From: Bordetella bronchialis
GTDB lineage: Bacteria > Pseudomonadota > Gammaproteobacteria > Burkholderiales > Burkholderiaceae_B
Assembly: GCF_001676705.1 (NCBI RefSeq)
Contig: NZ_CP016170.1
Location: 1,798,001-1,862,000 of the forward strand
Direction: 5' to 3'
DNA length: 64,000 nt
Below the pieces are notes generated by a model that did no database searches, was not told the DNA's origin, and saw nothing but the letters and a program-made list of their open reading frames with translations. How positions within the stretch are numbered: the first letter of the stretch is position 1; every line of letters begins with the position of its first letter. The position numbers and the translations under genes were made by a program. This document shows positions 28,609 through 40,899 of this stretch, one piece after another.

Positions 28609-29529
28609 ATGCTTACCTACATCGTCAAGCGCCTTCTGGGCATGATTCCCACGCTGCTGCTGGTTATCGCGGTGGTGTTCATGTTCGTCCACATGCTGCC
28701 CGGCGATCCGGCGCGGCTGGCGGCCGGCCAGGATGCCGACGAGCAGACCGTGCAGCTGGTGCGCCAGGAATTGGGCCTGGACCTTCCGCTGCCCCAGCAG
28801 TTCGTTCGTTATTTCACGCACATGCTGCGGGGCGACCTGGGCGTTTCCCTGCGCAGCAAGCGTCCCGTCAGCACGGAGATCGCCGACCGTTTCATGCCCA
28901 CGCTGCTGCTGACCCTGACCAGCATGGTGTGGTCCGTGGTCTTCGGCATGATCATCGGCGTGGCATCGGCCGTCTGGCGCAACCGCTGGCCGGACCGCCT
29001 GGGCATGACGCTGGCCGTATCGGGGATATCCTTCCCGGCCTTCGCCCTGGGGATGATGCTGATGCAGGTGTTCTCGGTCGAATTGGGCTGGCTGCCGACC
29101 ATAGGCGCGGCCAGCTGGAAACACTACATCCTGCCCTCCATCACCTTGGGCGCGGCCGTGGCGGCCGTCATGGCGCGCTTCACGCGATCTTCCTTCGTCG
29201 AGGTGATCCAGGAGGACTTCGTGCGCACCGCGCGCGCCAAGGGCCTGGCCGAATCAGTCGTGGTGGCCAAGCACACGCTGCGCAATGCCTTGATCCCCGT
29301 GGTCACGATGATGGGCCTGCAGTTCGGCTTCCTGCTGGGCGGGTCCATCGTGGTGGAGACCGTCTTCAGCTGGCCCGGCCTGGGCGCGCTGCTGGTCGAC
29401 GCGGTCACGCAGCGCGACTATCCGGTCATCCAGGGCCTGGTGCTGCTGTTTTCCCTGGAATTCATTCTGATCAACCTGGTGGTGGACGTGCTGTACGGCG
29501 TCATCAACCCCAGCATCCGGTACAAGTGA
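28609..29529 (+). CDS. gsiC: Peptide ABC transporter permease GsiC/DppB type
   Basis: A 306-aa inner-membrane permease with six predicted helices. The N-terminal helix ([24 protein letters not shown]) and the EAA coupling loop near [27 protein letters not shown] are diagnostic of the DppB branch. It pairs with GsiD as the membrane pore for peptides delivered by GsiB. AGGAA precedes ATG 28609. GsiD starts eight bases after its stop. Confidence 0.93.
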   Translation: MLTYIVKRLLGMIPTLLLVIAVVFMFVHMLPGDPARLAAGQDADEQTVQLVRQELGLDLPLPQQFVRYFTHMLRGDLGVSLRSKRPVSTEIADRFMPTLLLTLTSMVWSVVFGMIIGVASAVWRNRWPDRLGMTLAVSGISFPAFALGMMLMQVFSVELGWLPTIGAASWKHYILPSITLGAAVAAVMARFTRSSFVEVIQEDFVRTARAKGLAESVVVAKHTLRNALIPVVTMMGLQFGFLLGGSIVVETVFSWPGLGALLVDAVTQRDYPVIQGLVLLFSLEFILINLVVDVLYGVINPSIRYK

Positions 29530-29536
29530 GGCGGCC

Positions 29537-30454
29537 ATGACGCAACTCGACAACACCGCCGCCGCGGGCACCGCGACCGCCGCCGTGCCCGCCACGGCCG
29601 AGGCCGTGCGCACGCCGTTCACCGAATTCTGGCGCAAGTTCAAGAAGCAGCACCTGGCCGTCGGCGCGGGCATCTTCGTGCTGCTGCTGATCCTGGTGGC
29701 CGTGCTGGCGCCGTGGATCGTGCCCTTCGACGCGGAAAACTACTTCGACTACGACAACCTGAACGCCGGTCCGTCCTTGACGCACTGGCTGGGCGTGGAC
29801 GCGCTCGGCCGCGATATCTTCAGCCGCATCCTGATGGGAGCGCGCATTTCGCTGGTAACGGGCTTCGTGTCCGTGGCGCTGGGCGCCGCCGTCGGCACCT
29901 TCCTGGGGCTGATGGCAGGCTACTACGAAGGCTGGTGGGAGCGCATCAGCATGCGGCTTTCCGACGTACTGCTGGCCTTCCCCGGCATGCTGCTGGCCAT
30001 CGGCGTGGTGGCCATCCTGGGATCCAGCATGGTGAATGTGGTGGTCGCGGTGGCGGTATTCAGCGTGCCGGCCTTCGCGCGGCTGGTGCGGGGCAATACG
30101 CTGGCGATCAAGCACATGACCTATGTCGAGGCCGTGCGCAGCATCGGCGCGTCGGACTGGACCATCATCATGCGCCACATCCTGCCCGGCACGATCTCGC
30201 CCATCGTGGTCTACGGCACCATGCGCATCGGCACTTCCATCATCACGGCGGCCAGCCTGTCCTTCCTGGGGATGGGCGCGCAGCCGCCCACGCCGGAATG
30301 GGGCGCGATGCTGAACGAGGCGCGCGCGGATATGGTGACCTCGCCGCACATCGCCGTGTTTCCGGCGCTGGCGATCTTCCTGACCGTGCTGGCGTTCAAC
30401 CTGCTGGGCGACGGCTTGCGCGACGCCCTGGATCCCAAGATCGACCGGCGGTAG
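29537..30454 (+). CDS. gsiD: Peptide ABC transporter permease GsiD/DppC type
   Basis: A 305-aa permease with an extended N-terminus (OppC_N region, about 1-90), the motif [24 protein letters not shown], and the EAA loop around [23 protein letters not shown]. It forms the heteromeric channel with GsiC. GAGGCGGCC precedes ATG 29537. A possible short frame follows before the P1 peptidase gene. Confidence 0.93.
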   Translation: MTQLDNTAAAGTATAAVPATAEAVRTPFTEFWRKFKKQHLAVGAGIFVLLLILVAVLAPWIVPFDAENYFDYDNLNAGPSLTHWLGVDALGRDIFSRILMGARISLVTGFVSVALGAAVGTFLGLMAGYYEGWWERISMRLSDVLLAFPGMLLAIGVVAILGSSMVNVVVAVAVFSVPAFARLVRGNTLAIKHMTYVEAVRSIGASDWTIIMRHILPGTISPIVVYGTMRIGTSIITAASLSFLGMGAQPPTPEWGAMLNEARADMVTSPHIAVFPALAIFLTVLAFNLLGDGLRDALDPKIDRR

Positions 30455-30456
30455 GC

Positions 30457-30570
30457 ATGGCGATGGCCGCGAAGACAGCTGTGCTGGATCCCTTCCGCGA
30501 CGAAGACGCCGGGCCGGCGCCCGGCATGGCCGCACGGAATGGGTGGCCCGCAAGAGGGTGGCCCGCATGA
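30457..30570 (+). CDS. Possible 37-aa ORF bridging gsiD and the P1 peptidase
   Basis: An ATG two bases after the gsiD stop opens a frame of 37 codons whose TGA overlaps ATG 30567 of the peptidase (ATGA). The ribosome-binding site is weak (GCGGTAGG). The peptide has no domain. Its main support is the exact overlap with the downstream start, a coupling arrangement like that at 20.4 kb. It could be only a leader or a chance frame. Confidence 0.3.
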   Translation: MAMAAKTAVLDPFRDEDAGPAPGMAARNGWPARGWPA

Positions 30571-31724
30571 TGGCCCGCATGACGACCGCGCCGACCGGCT
30601 TTCCGCGCGTCGGGGTACTGCCTTCCGGGCCGCGCGACTCGCTCTGCGATGTCGCGGGCGTGACGGTGGGGCATGCGACGCTGGCGCGCGGCGCGCTGCA
30701 GACCGGCGTCACGGTGGTGCGGCCGCATGGCGGCGACCTCTATCGCGACAAGGTGCCGGCCGCCGCCAGCGTGCTGAACGGCTTCGGCAAGAGCGTCGGC
30801 CTGGTGCAGGTGGAAGAGCTGGGCGTGCTGGAGACACCCATCGCGCTCACCAACACTTTCTCCGTGGGCACCGTGGCCAATGCCCAGATCCGCCAGGCGG
30901 TGGACGCCAATGCGGAGATCGGCCGCGCCTGGCCCACTGTCAATCCCTTGGTGTTCGAGTGCAATGACGGCTACCTGAACGACATCCAGGCCATGGCGGT
31001 CGGGGAAGCCGACTACCTGGCGGCCTGCGCCGCCGCCGGTCCGCATTGCGAGCAGGGCGCCGTCGGCGCGGGACGCGGCATGTCCTGTTTCGGCTTCAAG
31101 GGCGGCATCGGCAGCGCGTCGCGGATCGCCCGTCCGGCCGGCGGCCGGTCCTGGACGGTCGGGGCGCTGGTACTGGCCAATTTCGGCCGCCAGCCCTTGC
31201 TGACGGTCGCCGGACGGCCCTTCGGCCAGTGGCTGGAACAGGCGCGCGCCCAGGGAACGCAAGGAAGCGGCGACAGCGGCGGCGATACGCCGGCCGCACC
31301 GGCGCCGCGCGGCGGTCCCGCCGACGATGGCGCCGCGGCGGAGCCGGAAAAAGGCTCCATCATCCTGCTGCTGGCCACCGATGCGCCCCTGGACGCGCGC
31401 CAGTTGCGGCGGCTGTCCCTGCGCGCCGGCGCCGGCCTGGCGCGCACCGGCTCCGTATTCGGCCATGGCAGCGGCGACATCGCCCTGGCGTTTTCCACCG
31501 CCTATACCGTGCCGCACCTGGCGGACCGCGCGATGCCCGCGGTCGCCATGCTGCACGAGACCCGCATCGATCCCTTGTTCGAGGCCGCGGCCGAGGCCAT
31601 CGAGCAATCCATCGTCCACGCGCTGTGGCATGCCGAAAGCGTGACGGGGCGCGACGGCCACGCGCGCCTGGCCATCCGCGACGCCATTCCGCAGTGGCGG
31701 CGGTGGCTGGACGGCGGGCGATGA
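30567..31724 (+). CDS. P1 family peptidase, DmpA-like aminopeptidase
   Basis: A self-processing Ntn-like aminopeptidase; DmpA removes N-terminal L- and D-residues such as D-Ala. With ATG 30567 (AGAGGG upstream) it is 385 aa. The alpha-chain region includes DVAGVTVGHATL, PIALTNTFSVGTV and FECNDGYLND. The cleavage site precedes the nucleophile Ser in GSIILLLATDAPLDARQL (about S264), followed by the GSVFGHGSGDIALAF motif. A low-complexity Gly/Ala/Pro insertion of about 30 residues sits just before the cleavage site. Its place in a peptide-import operon implies cytosolic breakdown of imported peptides. Confidence 0.9.
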   Translation: MMARMTTAPTGFPRVGVLPSGPRDSLCDVAGVTVGHATLARGALQTGVTVVRPHGGDLYRDKVPAAASVLNGFGKSVGLVQVEELGVLETPIALTNTFSVGTVANAQIRQAVDANAEIGRAWPTVNPLVFECNDGYLNDIQAMAVGEADYLAACAAAGPHCEQGAVGAGRGMSCFGFKGGIGSASRIARPAGGRSWTVGALVLANFGRQPLLTVAGRPFGQWLEQARAQGTQGSGDSGGDTPAAPAPRGGPADDGAAAEPEKGSIILLLATDAPLDARQLRRLSLRAGAGLARTGSVFGHGSGDIALAFSTAYTVPHLADRAMPAVAMLHETRIDPLFEAAAEAIEQSIVHALWHAESVTGRDGHARLAIRDAIPQWRRWLDGGR

Positions 31725-31776
31725 CACGGCGGCCCGCCAGGGCCTGTTTCCTTCATTCTTCCAGCATCGAGCAGCC

Positions 31777-32595
31777 ATGCGCATACTGATTTCCACCGAC
31801 ATCGAAGGCGTCGCCGGCGTCTTCCATTCCCAGCAGGTGACGGCCGGCAACCCGGAATACGAGCGGGCCCGCGGCTGGATGACGGGCGAGGCCAATGCCG
31901 CCGTCGCGGGCGCCTTCGAAGGCGGCGCCCGCGACGTGCTGGTCAACGACTCGCATGGCGGCTATCGCAACCTGCTGCCCGACGGCATCGACGAACGCGC
32001 GCGCCTGGTACTGGGCAAGCCCCGCTACCTGGGCATGATGGGCGGCCTGGAGGAAGCCTGCGACGCCGTATTCATGATCGGCTACCACTCGCGCGCCCAG
32101 GGCCGCGGCGTGCTGGCGCACACCATCAACGGCTTTTCCTTCGCCAAGGTGCGCATCAACGGCATGGAGCTGGGCGAGGCCGGCCTGTACGGCGCCCTGG
32201 CCGGCGAGCTGGGCGTGCCCGTGGCCCTGGCCAGCGGCGACGACGTATTCATCGGCGAAACGCGCGAGCTCTTTCCGGGCGCCGTCTGGGTGCAGACCAA
32301 GATCGCCCGCGGGCAGGGCAGCGGCGTGTCCCTGTCGCCGGCCGCGGCACGCGCCGCCATCCGCGAGGCCGCGCGCGAGGCCATGGGCAACATCGGCCGC
32401 CTGAAACCGTGGCGCATCGAACCGCCTATAGAATGCGTGCTGCAGACCCAGAATCCGGCCCTGGCCGACCTGTTCTGCACCTGGCCCGCGCTGGAACGCG
32501 TGGACGGCGTGACGCTGCGCTTCACCACGGAAAGCATGCAGGCGGCCATCCGCACCCTGAACAGCCTGGCCGCCATGTCATTCATGCTGCGCTGA
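31777..32595 (+). CDS. dppA: M55 family D-aminopeptidase (DppA-like)
   Basis: A zinc D-aminopeptidase; Bacillus DppA releases D-Ala from D-Ala-containing peptides. The 272-aa protein keeps the zinc ligands at essentially the Bacillus positions: D8 and E10 in STDIEG, H60 in NDSHGG and H104 in IGYHSRA. The family fold continues with GELGVPVALASGDDVF. It lies between the P1 peptidase and aminopeptidase P genes. Its presence argues that imported peptides contain D-amino acids. The symbol here means the M55 peptidase, not the dipeptide-binding protein that shares the name. Confidence 0.92.
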   Translation: MRILISTDIEGVAGVFHSQQVTAGNPEYERARGWMTGEANAAVAGAFEGGARDVLVNDSHGGYRNLLPDGIDERARLVLGKPRYLGMMGGLEEACDAVFMIGYHSRAQGRGVLAHTINGFSFAKVRINGMELGEAGLYGALAGELGVPVALASGDDVFIGETRELFPGAVWVQTKIARGQGSGVSLSPAAARAAIREAAREAMGNIGRLKPWRIEPPIECVLQTQNPALADLFCTWPALERVDGVTLRFTTESMQAAIRTLNSLAAMSFMLR

Positions 32596-32614
32596 CCCGC
32601 GCCCGAGGATTTCC

Positions 32615-34420
32615 ATGCCGCACACCGACGCCCGCATCGCCGCACTGCGCCAGGCCATGGCCGCGCACGGCCTGTCCGCCTATGTCGTGCCCTCCGCCGA
32701 TCCCCACCTTTCCGAATACCTGCCGGCGCGCTGGCAGGGGCGCCAGTGGCTGTCGGGCTTTACCGGTTCGGTCGGCACGCTGGTGGTCACGGCGGATTTC
32801 GCCGGGCTGTGGGTGGATAGCCGGTATTGGGTGCAGGCGCAGGCGCAACTGGCGGGGACCTGCGTCACGCTGATGAAGCTGGGCGATGCGGGCGTGCCGC
32901 CGCACCCGGAGTGGCTGGGCACGTATTGCGGCGCGCACGCGGGGGCGGCGGTCGGCGCGGACGGCCTGGTGCTGTCGCTGGCGGCGCACCGGGCCCTGTC
33001 CGACGCGGTGACGGGCGCCGGCGGCCGGCTGGATATCGGCCATGACCTGCTTGCCGAGATCTGGCCGGACCGGCCGGCGCTGCCGGCCACCCCCGTGCGG
33101 GAACACCTGGCGCCCCACGCCTGTGTCTCGCGCGCGGACAAACTGGCGCGGGTGCGCGAGGCCATGCGCGCCAAGGGCGCGGCCGCGCACCTGGTCAGCT
33201 CGCTGGACGATGTCGCCTGGCTGTTCAACCTGCGCGGCGGCGACGTGGACTACAACCCGGTGTTCGTCGCGCACGCCCTGGTCCTGGCCGATCGCGCCGA
33301 GCTGTTCACCGCCCCGGGCAAGATAGACGCCGCGCTGGCGGACCGGCTGGCGGCCGACGGCGTCGCGGTCCGTCCCTACGACGACTGCCCCACGGCGCTG
33401 GCGGCCCTGCCTGCCGACGGGGCCGTGCTGGTCGACCCCGCGCGCACCACCGTGGGCGTGCTGGCCGCGCTGCCGGCCCAGCTTCGCCGCGTGGAAGCCA
33501 TCAACCCCAGTACCCTGGCGAAATCGCGCAAGACCGACGACGAACTGGTCCATGTCCGCGCCGTCATGGAACAGGACGGCGCCGCCCTGTGCGAGTTCTT
33601 CGCCTGGTTCGAGGCCGCGCTGGGGCGCGAGCGCATCACCGAACTGACCGTCGACGAAAAACTGTCGGCGGCCCGGGCGCGCCGCCCCGGCTTCGTCTCG
33701 CTCAGTTTCGGCACCATCGCCGCCTACAACGCCAACGGCGCCATGCCCCATTACCGCGCCACGCCCGAGTCGCACGCCGTCATCGACGGCAACGGCCTGC
33801 TGCTGATCGATTCCGGCGGCCAGTACGAAGGCGGCACGACCGACATCACCCGCGTCGTGGCGGTGGGCACGCCCACAGCGGAACAGAAAAGGGATTTCAC
33901 GCTCGTGCTCAAGGGCATGATCGCCTTGTCGCGCGCGCGCTTCCCGCGCGGCGTGCTGTCGCCGATGCTGGACGCCATCGCCCGCGCGCCCATCTGGGAA
34001 GGCGGCGCGGAATACGGCCACGGCACCGGCCACGGCGTCGGCTATTTCATGAATGTGCACGAAGGTCCGCAGGTCATCGCACACCGCGCGCCGGCCACGC
34101 CGCACACCGCCATGGAGCCGGGCATGATCACCTCCAACGAGCCGGGCATCTACCGTCCCGGCCGCTGGGGCGTGCGCATCGAGAACCTGGTGTGCAACCG
34201 GCCGGCGGAAACCACCGAGCTCGGCGAATTCCTGGCTTTCGAAACCCTGACCCTGTGTCCTATCGATACGTCGTGCATCCAGGCCGATATGCTGCGGCCC
34301 GACGAAACCGCCTGGCTGGACGGTTACCACGCGCAGGTGCGGGAACGGCTCCTGCCGCACGTGGACGGCGCCGCCCGGGACTGGCTGCTGGCGCGGACAC
34401 GGCCGCTGGCCGGCCGCTAG
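32615..34420 (+). CDS. Aminopeptidase P family (M24B) Xaa-Pro peptidase
   Basis: A 601-aa long-form aminopeptidase P that removes residues N-terminal to proline. Two creatinase-like N-terminal domains (about 1-300) precede the pita-bread M24 domain. Metal ligands are visible: D399 in LLIDSGGQYEGGT, D410 in TTDITR, His in GHGTGHGVGYF, and the glutamates in ITSNEPGIY and FETLTLCP. It starts 19 bp after dppA and ends the peptide-salvage operon. The length matches the eukaryote-like XPNPEP1/long bacterial form rather than E. coli PepP. Confidence 0.92.
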   Translation: MPHTDARIAALRQAMAAHGLSAYVVPSADPHLSEYLPARWQGRQWLSGFTGSVGTLVVTADFAGLWVDSRYWVQAQAQLAGTCVTLMKLGDAGVPPHPEWLGTYCGAHAGAAVGADGLVLSLAAHRALSDAVTGAGGRLDIGHDLLAEIWPDRPALPATPVREHLAPHACVSRADKLARVREAMRAKGAAAHLVSSLDDVAWLFNLRGGDVDYNPVFVAHALVLADRAELFTAPGKIDAALADRLAADGVAVRPYDDCPTALAALPADGAVLVDPARTTVGVLAALPAQLRRVEAINPSTLAKSRKTDDELVHVRAVMEQDGAALCEFFAWFEAALGRERITELTVDEKLSAARARRPGFVSLSFGTIAAYNANGAMPHYRATPESHAVIDGNGLLLIDSGGQYEGGTTDITRVVAVGTPTAEQKRDFTLVLKGMIALSRARFPRGVLSPMLDAIARAPIWEGGAEYGHGTGHGVGYFMNVHEGPQVIAHRAPATPHTAMEPGMITSNEPGIYRPGRWGVRIENLVCNRPAETTELGEFLAFETLTLCPIDTSCIQADMLRPDETAWLDGYHAQVRERLLPHVDGAARDWLLARTRPLAGR

Positions 34421-34513
34421 CCCCTCGCAGCGTGGCGGCGGGGCGCTACGCCTGGCCGGGCGTTGTTACTTCGCGACGCCATGGGAAATAGAAGGATTCG
34501 CCGGCCTGCCGGC

Positions 34514-36219
<1,706 letters not shown>

Positions 36220-36260
36220 CGCGCCGCGGCCGGCTCGCCCGCCGCGTCCGCCACGTGCCC

Positions 36261-36287
36261 CATGGCGCCGGCCCGTCCGGCGCCATG
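36261..36287 (+). other. Hairpin between pyrG and eno
   Basis: An 11-bp perfect stem (CATGGCGCCGG/CCGGCGCCATG) with a 5-nt loop, followed about ten bases later by a short TTTT. It may partly terminate pyrG transcripts or insulate the eno mRNA. Confidence 0.6.
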
Positions 36288-36319
36288 GCGTAAAGTTTTC
36301 ATCGATCTTATCGACATAG

Positions 36320-37618
<1,299 letters not shown>

Positions 37619-37634
37619 CGCCCTCGCGCGCACG

Positions 37635-37660
37635 ACGGCGCGTCGGCCGCGACGCGCCGT
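37635..37660 (+). other. Hairpin between eno and ftsB
   Basis: An 11-bp perfect stem (ACGGCGCGTCG/CGACGCGCCGT) with a GCCG loop and no U-tract, ending 24 bp before ftsB. It likely separates expression of the abundant eno mRNA from that of ftsB. Confidence 0.6.
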
Positions 37661-37684
37661 TCCAACCCTAACGGATATCCACGC

Positions 37685-38065
37685 ATGCGCCTGTTGTTCC
37701 TGGTTCTGCTGGCCCTGGTCTGCCTGATCCAATACCCCCTCTGGCTGGGCAAGGGCGGCTGGTTCAAGGTCTGGGACCTGCAGAAACAGGTGGCCGCCCA
37801 GCGCGCCGTCAACGACGGCATGCGGGCGCGCAACGCCGCGCTGGACGCGGAAGTGCGCGATCTGCAGACGGGCACCGGCGCGCTGGAAGAGCGCGCGCGC
37901 AGCGAACTGGGCATGATGAAGGACGGCGAGGTCTTCGTACAGATCGTGCCGGCCGGCAGCGTGCCGCCGGCGCCCGTCGCGGCCCCTGGCGGGGCGAACC
38001 GGCCTGCCGCGGCGACAGCCGGCCGTGCGGGGTCCGCGCCCGCGGGGCAGGCTGCCCGCCGCTGA
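37685..38065 (+). CDS. ftsB: Cell division protein FtsB
   Basis: A small bitopic divisome protein. The 126-aa product has an N-terminal membrane helix ([18 protein letters not shown]) and then a coiled coil (about 28-80, with [19 protein letters not shown]). It also carries the [18 protein letters not shown] motif of FtsB/DivIC, with the conserved Gly/Glu residues. The C-terminal 30 residues are Ala/Pro/Gly-rich and not part of the family core. It acts in the FtsQBL complex at the septum. Confidence 0.92.
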   Translation: MRLLFLVLLALVCLIQYPLWLGKGGWFKVWDLQKQVAAQRAVNDGMRARNAALDAEVRDLQTGTGALEERARSELGMMKDGEVFVQIVPAGSVPPAPVAAPGGANRPAAATAGRAGSAPAGQAARR

Positions 38066-38209
38066 GCTCGCCCCGTCCGCCAGGACGGGCGTGATCCGGC
38101 AGGCGGCCCACAGGCGTTGGCGATGGCGGGCCGTGCTGGCCCTTCATCGCGACGCAGGCAGCCCCGCTTGCCGCTCATCGCGCCGGCCCCGGGGGTGGCC
38201 ACCTGGCCG

Positions 38210-39211
38210 TCATCGTGACCACGCTGGCGGCAGGCAGCACAGCTGGACACCGCAGGCGGGATCCCGGAAGGGCCCGCCGGGCGCCGCCTCGGTGGCCGGG
38301 CTTGCGTGTGCGTGGGGCTCGCGCGCATTGCCCAGCGGAACATGACCCTTTTGCGCGCCGTCTTTTGCCCGCGATGGCGTGTCCTGCCCATGTCCGCGGA
38401 ATTGCCAGGACACCAGCGGCCCTTTGGGCGACGCGCCCGCCTTGCCCGGTCCGCGCGACGCCGGTGGCCTGGACACCGCGGTAGGCGCGCCGCCGGTCGC
38501 AGCCCCCCACAACACTGGATGCGACTGCATGGGCAGGGCGGATTCCATCGCCATCACCAGCATCCCGGCGCGGGCTGCGGGATGGCTCGCCTCCGGCCCG
38601 TTCCCGTCGCGCATCGCGGCCAGGCGCTTCAGTATCGCGCGCAGTCCCGGCACCAGCGGCGGGTGTACATAGGTCAAACGCAGCCGCAGCATATTGGCCT
38701 CGAAAATCGTCTGGCCGGACAGGGGGCCCCGGCCGCCCGCCCAGCCCATGCGGCGGCGCCGCAGGTGTTGTTCCGCCTGGTAATCGTTGTTGATCGCGGG
38801 CAGGCCGGCCGCGCCCGCCACGCGCAGCGCGGCGTCGCCGAAGTCGGCAAAGGCGAGGGACCCCGGCGACAGCACATCGATGCGCCATGGCGGCGCACCG
38901 GCCGTTCTCGCGACGTCCAGGAAGGCGGCACGCATGCGGGCCCGCGCGTCGCCATGCGGTCCGGGAGGGTGGAATAGCGGCAGCAGGGCGTCTTCGAAGG
39001 CCTGGTCGATGATGGCCGGCCGGGCGTGGACGGTCGCGCCGGCGCGCGCGGCCTCCAGCAAGGCCAGGCTGAGCATTTGCCGGACGACATGCCAGCGCGC
39101 GGCTTCCACGACGAAGAGCGCCCCGAACAACAAAGGCAGCGCCGTGACGGCAAAGGAGGCGGCGGCCGCGCCAAGCTGACGGGCGGCCCCGCGCGCGGGC
39201 AGGGGAAGCAT
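38210..39211 (-). CDS. TadE-like pilus assembly protein (lone)
   Basis: A 333-aa protein with a basic N-terminus and one hydrophobic helix (about 18-36: SFAVTALPLLFGALFVVEAA). This is followed by the amphipathic segment common to TadE/TadG pseudopilins (RQMLSLALLEAARAGATVHA). The remaining 260 residues are extracytoplasmic. The last 100 are low complexity and include a Cys pair near the C-terminus (CGVQLCCLPP). No other tad/flp genes are nearby, so it may be an orphan part of a pilus system encoded elsewhere. The domain call is moderate; it is convergent with ftsB, with 144 bp of GC-rich DNA between. Confidence 0.65.
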   Translation of the reverse strand: MLPLPARGAARQLGAAAASFAVTALPLLFGALFVVEAARWHVVRQMLSLALLEAARAGATVHARPAIIDQAFEDALLPLFHPPGPHGDARARMRAAFLDVARTAGAPPWRIDVLSPGSLAFADFGDAALRVAGAAGLPAINNDYQAEQHLRRRRMGWAGGRGPLSGQTIFEANMLRLRLTYVHPPLVPGLRAILKRLAAMRDGNGPEASHPAARAGMLVMAMESALPMQSHPVLWGAATGGAPTAVSRPPASRGPGKAGASPKGPLVSWQFRGHGQDTPSRAKDGAQKGHVPLGNAREPHAHASPATEAAPGGPFRDPACGVQLCCLPPAWSR

Positions 39212-39360
39212 GGCGGGGAGTGTGCGGCGCCATGCGGTGGCTGTCGATTGCGATATCTACGCGTGATGCGCGCGACACATGCCTGTCCGGTGACAGGTGC
39301 CTGGCGCCCGCCGGCGCTGTCGGGTGCCCCGAGCCAGCTGCCCGGTACCGGGTACGGCGC

Positions 39361-40281
39361 TCAATGCACCGTGGGCGGATCCTGTTCCGGCAGCGCCTGC
39401 GATTCCGTGAAGAGCCCCGCGCAATCCACCGCATCGAACAGGTAGGGCTTGCCGCAGAAATCGCAGGCCACTTCGACCTGTCCGCGTTCGGCCAGGATGT
39501 CCTCGATTTCCGCGCGGCCCAGCATGCGCAACATGTCGGCGACCTTGGCGCGGTTGCAGGGACAGTGCCAGCGCACGCCCGCCGGATCGAAGGTCAGCAG
39601 CGTTTCTTCCCAGTACAGGCGATGGATCAGCGTATCGATATCCGTGGCCAGCAGCTCGTCGGACCCCAGCGTTTGCGTCAGGTGGACGGCGCGGTTCCAC
39701 GTCTCTTCGGCGGCCTCGGGCGTTTGCGCCGTGCCGCCCTGGCCGGGCAGCCGCTGCAGCAGCATCCCCGCGGCATGATTGTCGTCGGCGGCCAGCCACA
39801 GGCGGGTCTCCAGCTGTTCCGACTGCTGCATGTAGTGGCTGAGCGCATCGGCCACGGTTTCGCCGACGATGGGCACGATGCCCTGGTAGGGCTGCTGGCC
39901 CGGCGTCTTGCGCTGCGGATCCAGCACGACGATGAAGCGTCCGTTGCCGCCCGGATTCATCAGGCTTTGCATGGTGCCCGTGTCCGGCACGACGCGGTCC
40001 TGGCGCAGCTTGACGGTGGCCCGCAGGCTGAGGTCCGCGCGGCACTCCACGACGACCAGGGCGATCGGGCCGTCGCCCTGGATCTGCATGACCAGGGAGC
40101 CCTCGAACTTGAGATTGGCGGCCAGCAGCGTGGATGCAGCGATCAGCTCGCCCAGCAGGCGCTTCACCGCAAGGGGGTATTCGTGATTCACCTGGGCCGC
40201 GCGCCAGGTGTCGTGCAACCGTACCGCCTGTACGCGTACGGTGCGGTCCTCGAACAGGTATTTCTTCAGAAGATCGGTCAT
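39361..40281 (-). CDS. hslO: Redox-regulated chaperone Hsp33
   Basis: A holdase activated by oxidation. The 306-aa protein has the Hsp33 N-terminal substrate-binding domain (GPIALVVVECRADLSLRATVK). Its C-terminal zinc centre has Cys at about 240 and 242 (CPC) and 273 and 276 (CDFC), the redox switch of the family. One extra Cys (about 287) follows. It precedes the gene order TadE-like - hslO - carbonic anhydrase-like on the minus strand. Expression signals were not resolved. Confidence 0.95.
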   Translation of the reverse strand: MTDLLKKYLFEDRTVRVQAVRLHDTWRAAQVNHEYPLAVKRLLGELIAASTLLAANLKFEGSLVMQIQGDGPIALVVVECRADLSLRATVKLRQDRVVPDTGTMQSLMNPGGNGRFIVVLDPQRKTPGQQPYQGIVPIVGETVADALSHYMQQSEQLETRLWLAADDNHAAGMLLQRLPGQGGTAQTPEAAEETWNRAVHLTQTLGSDELLATDIDTLIHRLYWEETLLTFDPAGVRWHCPCNRAKVADMLRMLGRAEIEDILAERGQVEVACDFCGKPYLFDAVDCAGLFTESQALPEQDPPTVH

Positions 40282-40359
40282 GGGCGCATCTTAGCCGATC
40301 GGACCCGCGCGCCAGGGCCCCGGCAGCCAAGGCTGAGCACGGCGGCAGTGCGCGGGCCC

Positions 40360-40881
40360 CTAGCCTATGCGTTTCAGCACGCGCTTGTACTGCTGGCCGC
40401 GTTCGACATAGCCCTGCGTGTTGCCATGCATGCGTTCGATTTCTTCCGGGGTCAGCTCGCGCACCACTTTGCCGACGCCGATCACCAGGCTGTTATCCGG
40501 AATGACGCGGCCTTCGGGAATGATGGCGCCCGCGCCGATCAGGCAGTTGCGCCCGACCACGGCGTCATTCAGCACCACGGCCTGGATGCCCACCAGCGCG
40601 CCCTCGCGGATGGTGCAGCCATGCAGCATGGCCTGGTGGCCCACGGTGACACGGGCCTCTACCGTCAGGCCATGGCCGGTATCCACGTGCAGGACGGAGG
40701 ACTCCTGGATGTTGCTGCCGCGGCCGATCACGATGGGGGCGTTGTCCCCGCGTATCGTCACCTGCGGCCAGATGCTGACGTCCGCTTCCAGCGTGACGTC
40801 GCCGATGATATCGGCGCTGTCGGCGATGTAGGCACTGGCGTCGATACGGGGAGCGACGCCGTCGAGTTCGTAAATGGCCAT
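40360..40881 (-). CDS. Gamma carbonic anhydrase family protein (YrdA-like)
   Basis: A 173-aa left-handed beta-helix protein built from hexapeptide repeats (IADSADIIGDVTLEADVSIWPQV onward). It keeps the metal-site histidines in HVDTGHG and HQAMLHG. Such YrdA/PaaY-type proteins are trimeric zinc enzymes, with weak carbonic anhydrase or thioesterase activity reported for relatives. It begins 18 bp after the acyl-CoA synthetase stop, so the two are probably co-transcribed, recalling paaY-like proteins that work beside CoA ligases. Confidence 0.88.
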   Translation of the reverse strand: MAIYELDGVAPRIDASAYIADSADIIGDVTLEADVSIWPQVTIRGDNAPIVIGRGSNIQESSVLHVDTGHGLTVEARVTVGHQAMLHGCTIREGALVGIQAVVLNDAVVGRNCLIGAGAIIPEGRVIPDNSLVIGVGKVVRELTPEEIERMHGNTQGYVERGQQYKRVLKRIG

Positions 40882-40899
40882 GATGGATATCCCCCGGGC

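Noticed and set aside
38073..38100. Terminator between ftsB and the TadE-like gene
   Set aside because: A 7-bp CCCGTCC/GGACGGG stem exists but there is no T-tract on either strand, so it is not reported as a terminator.
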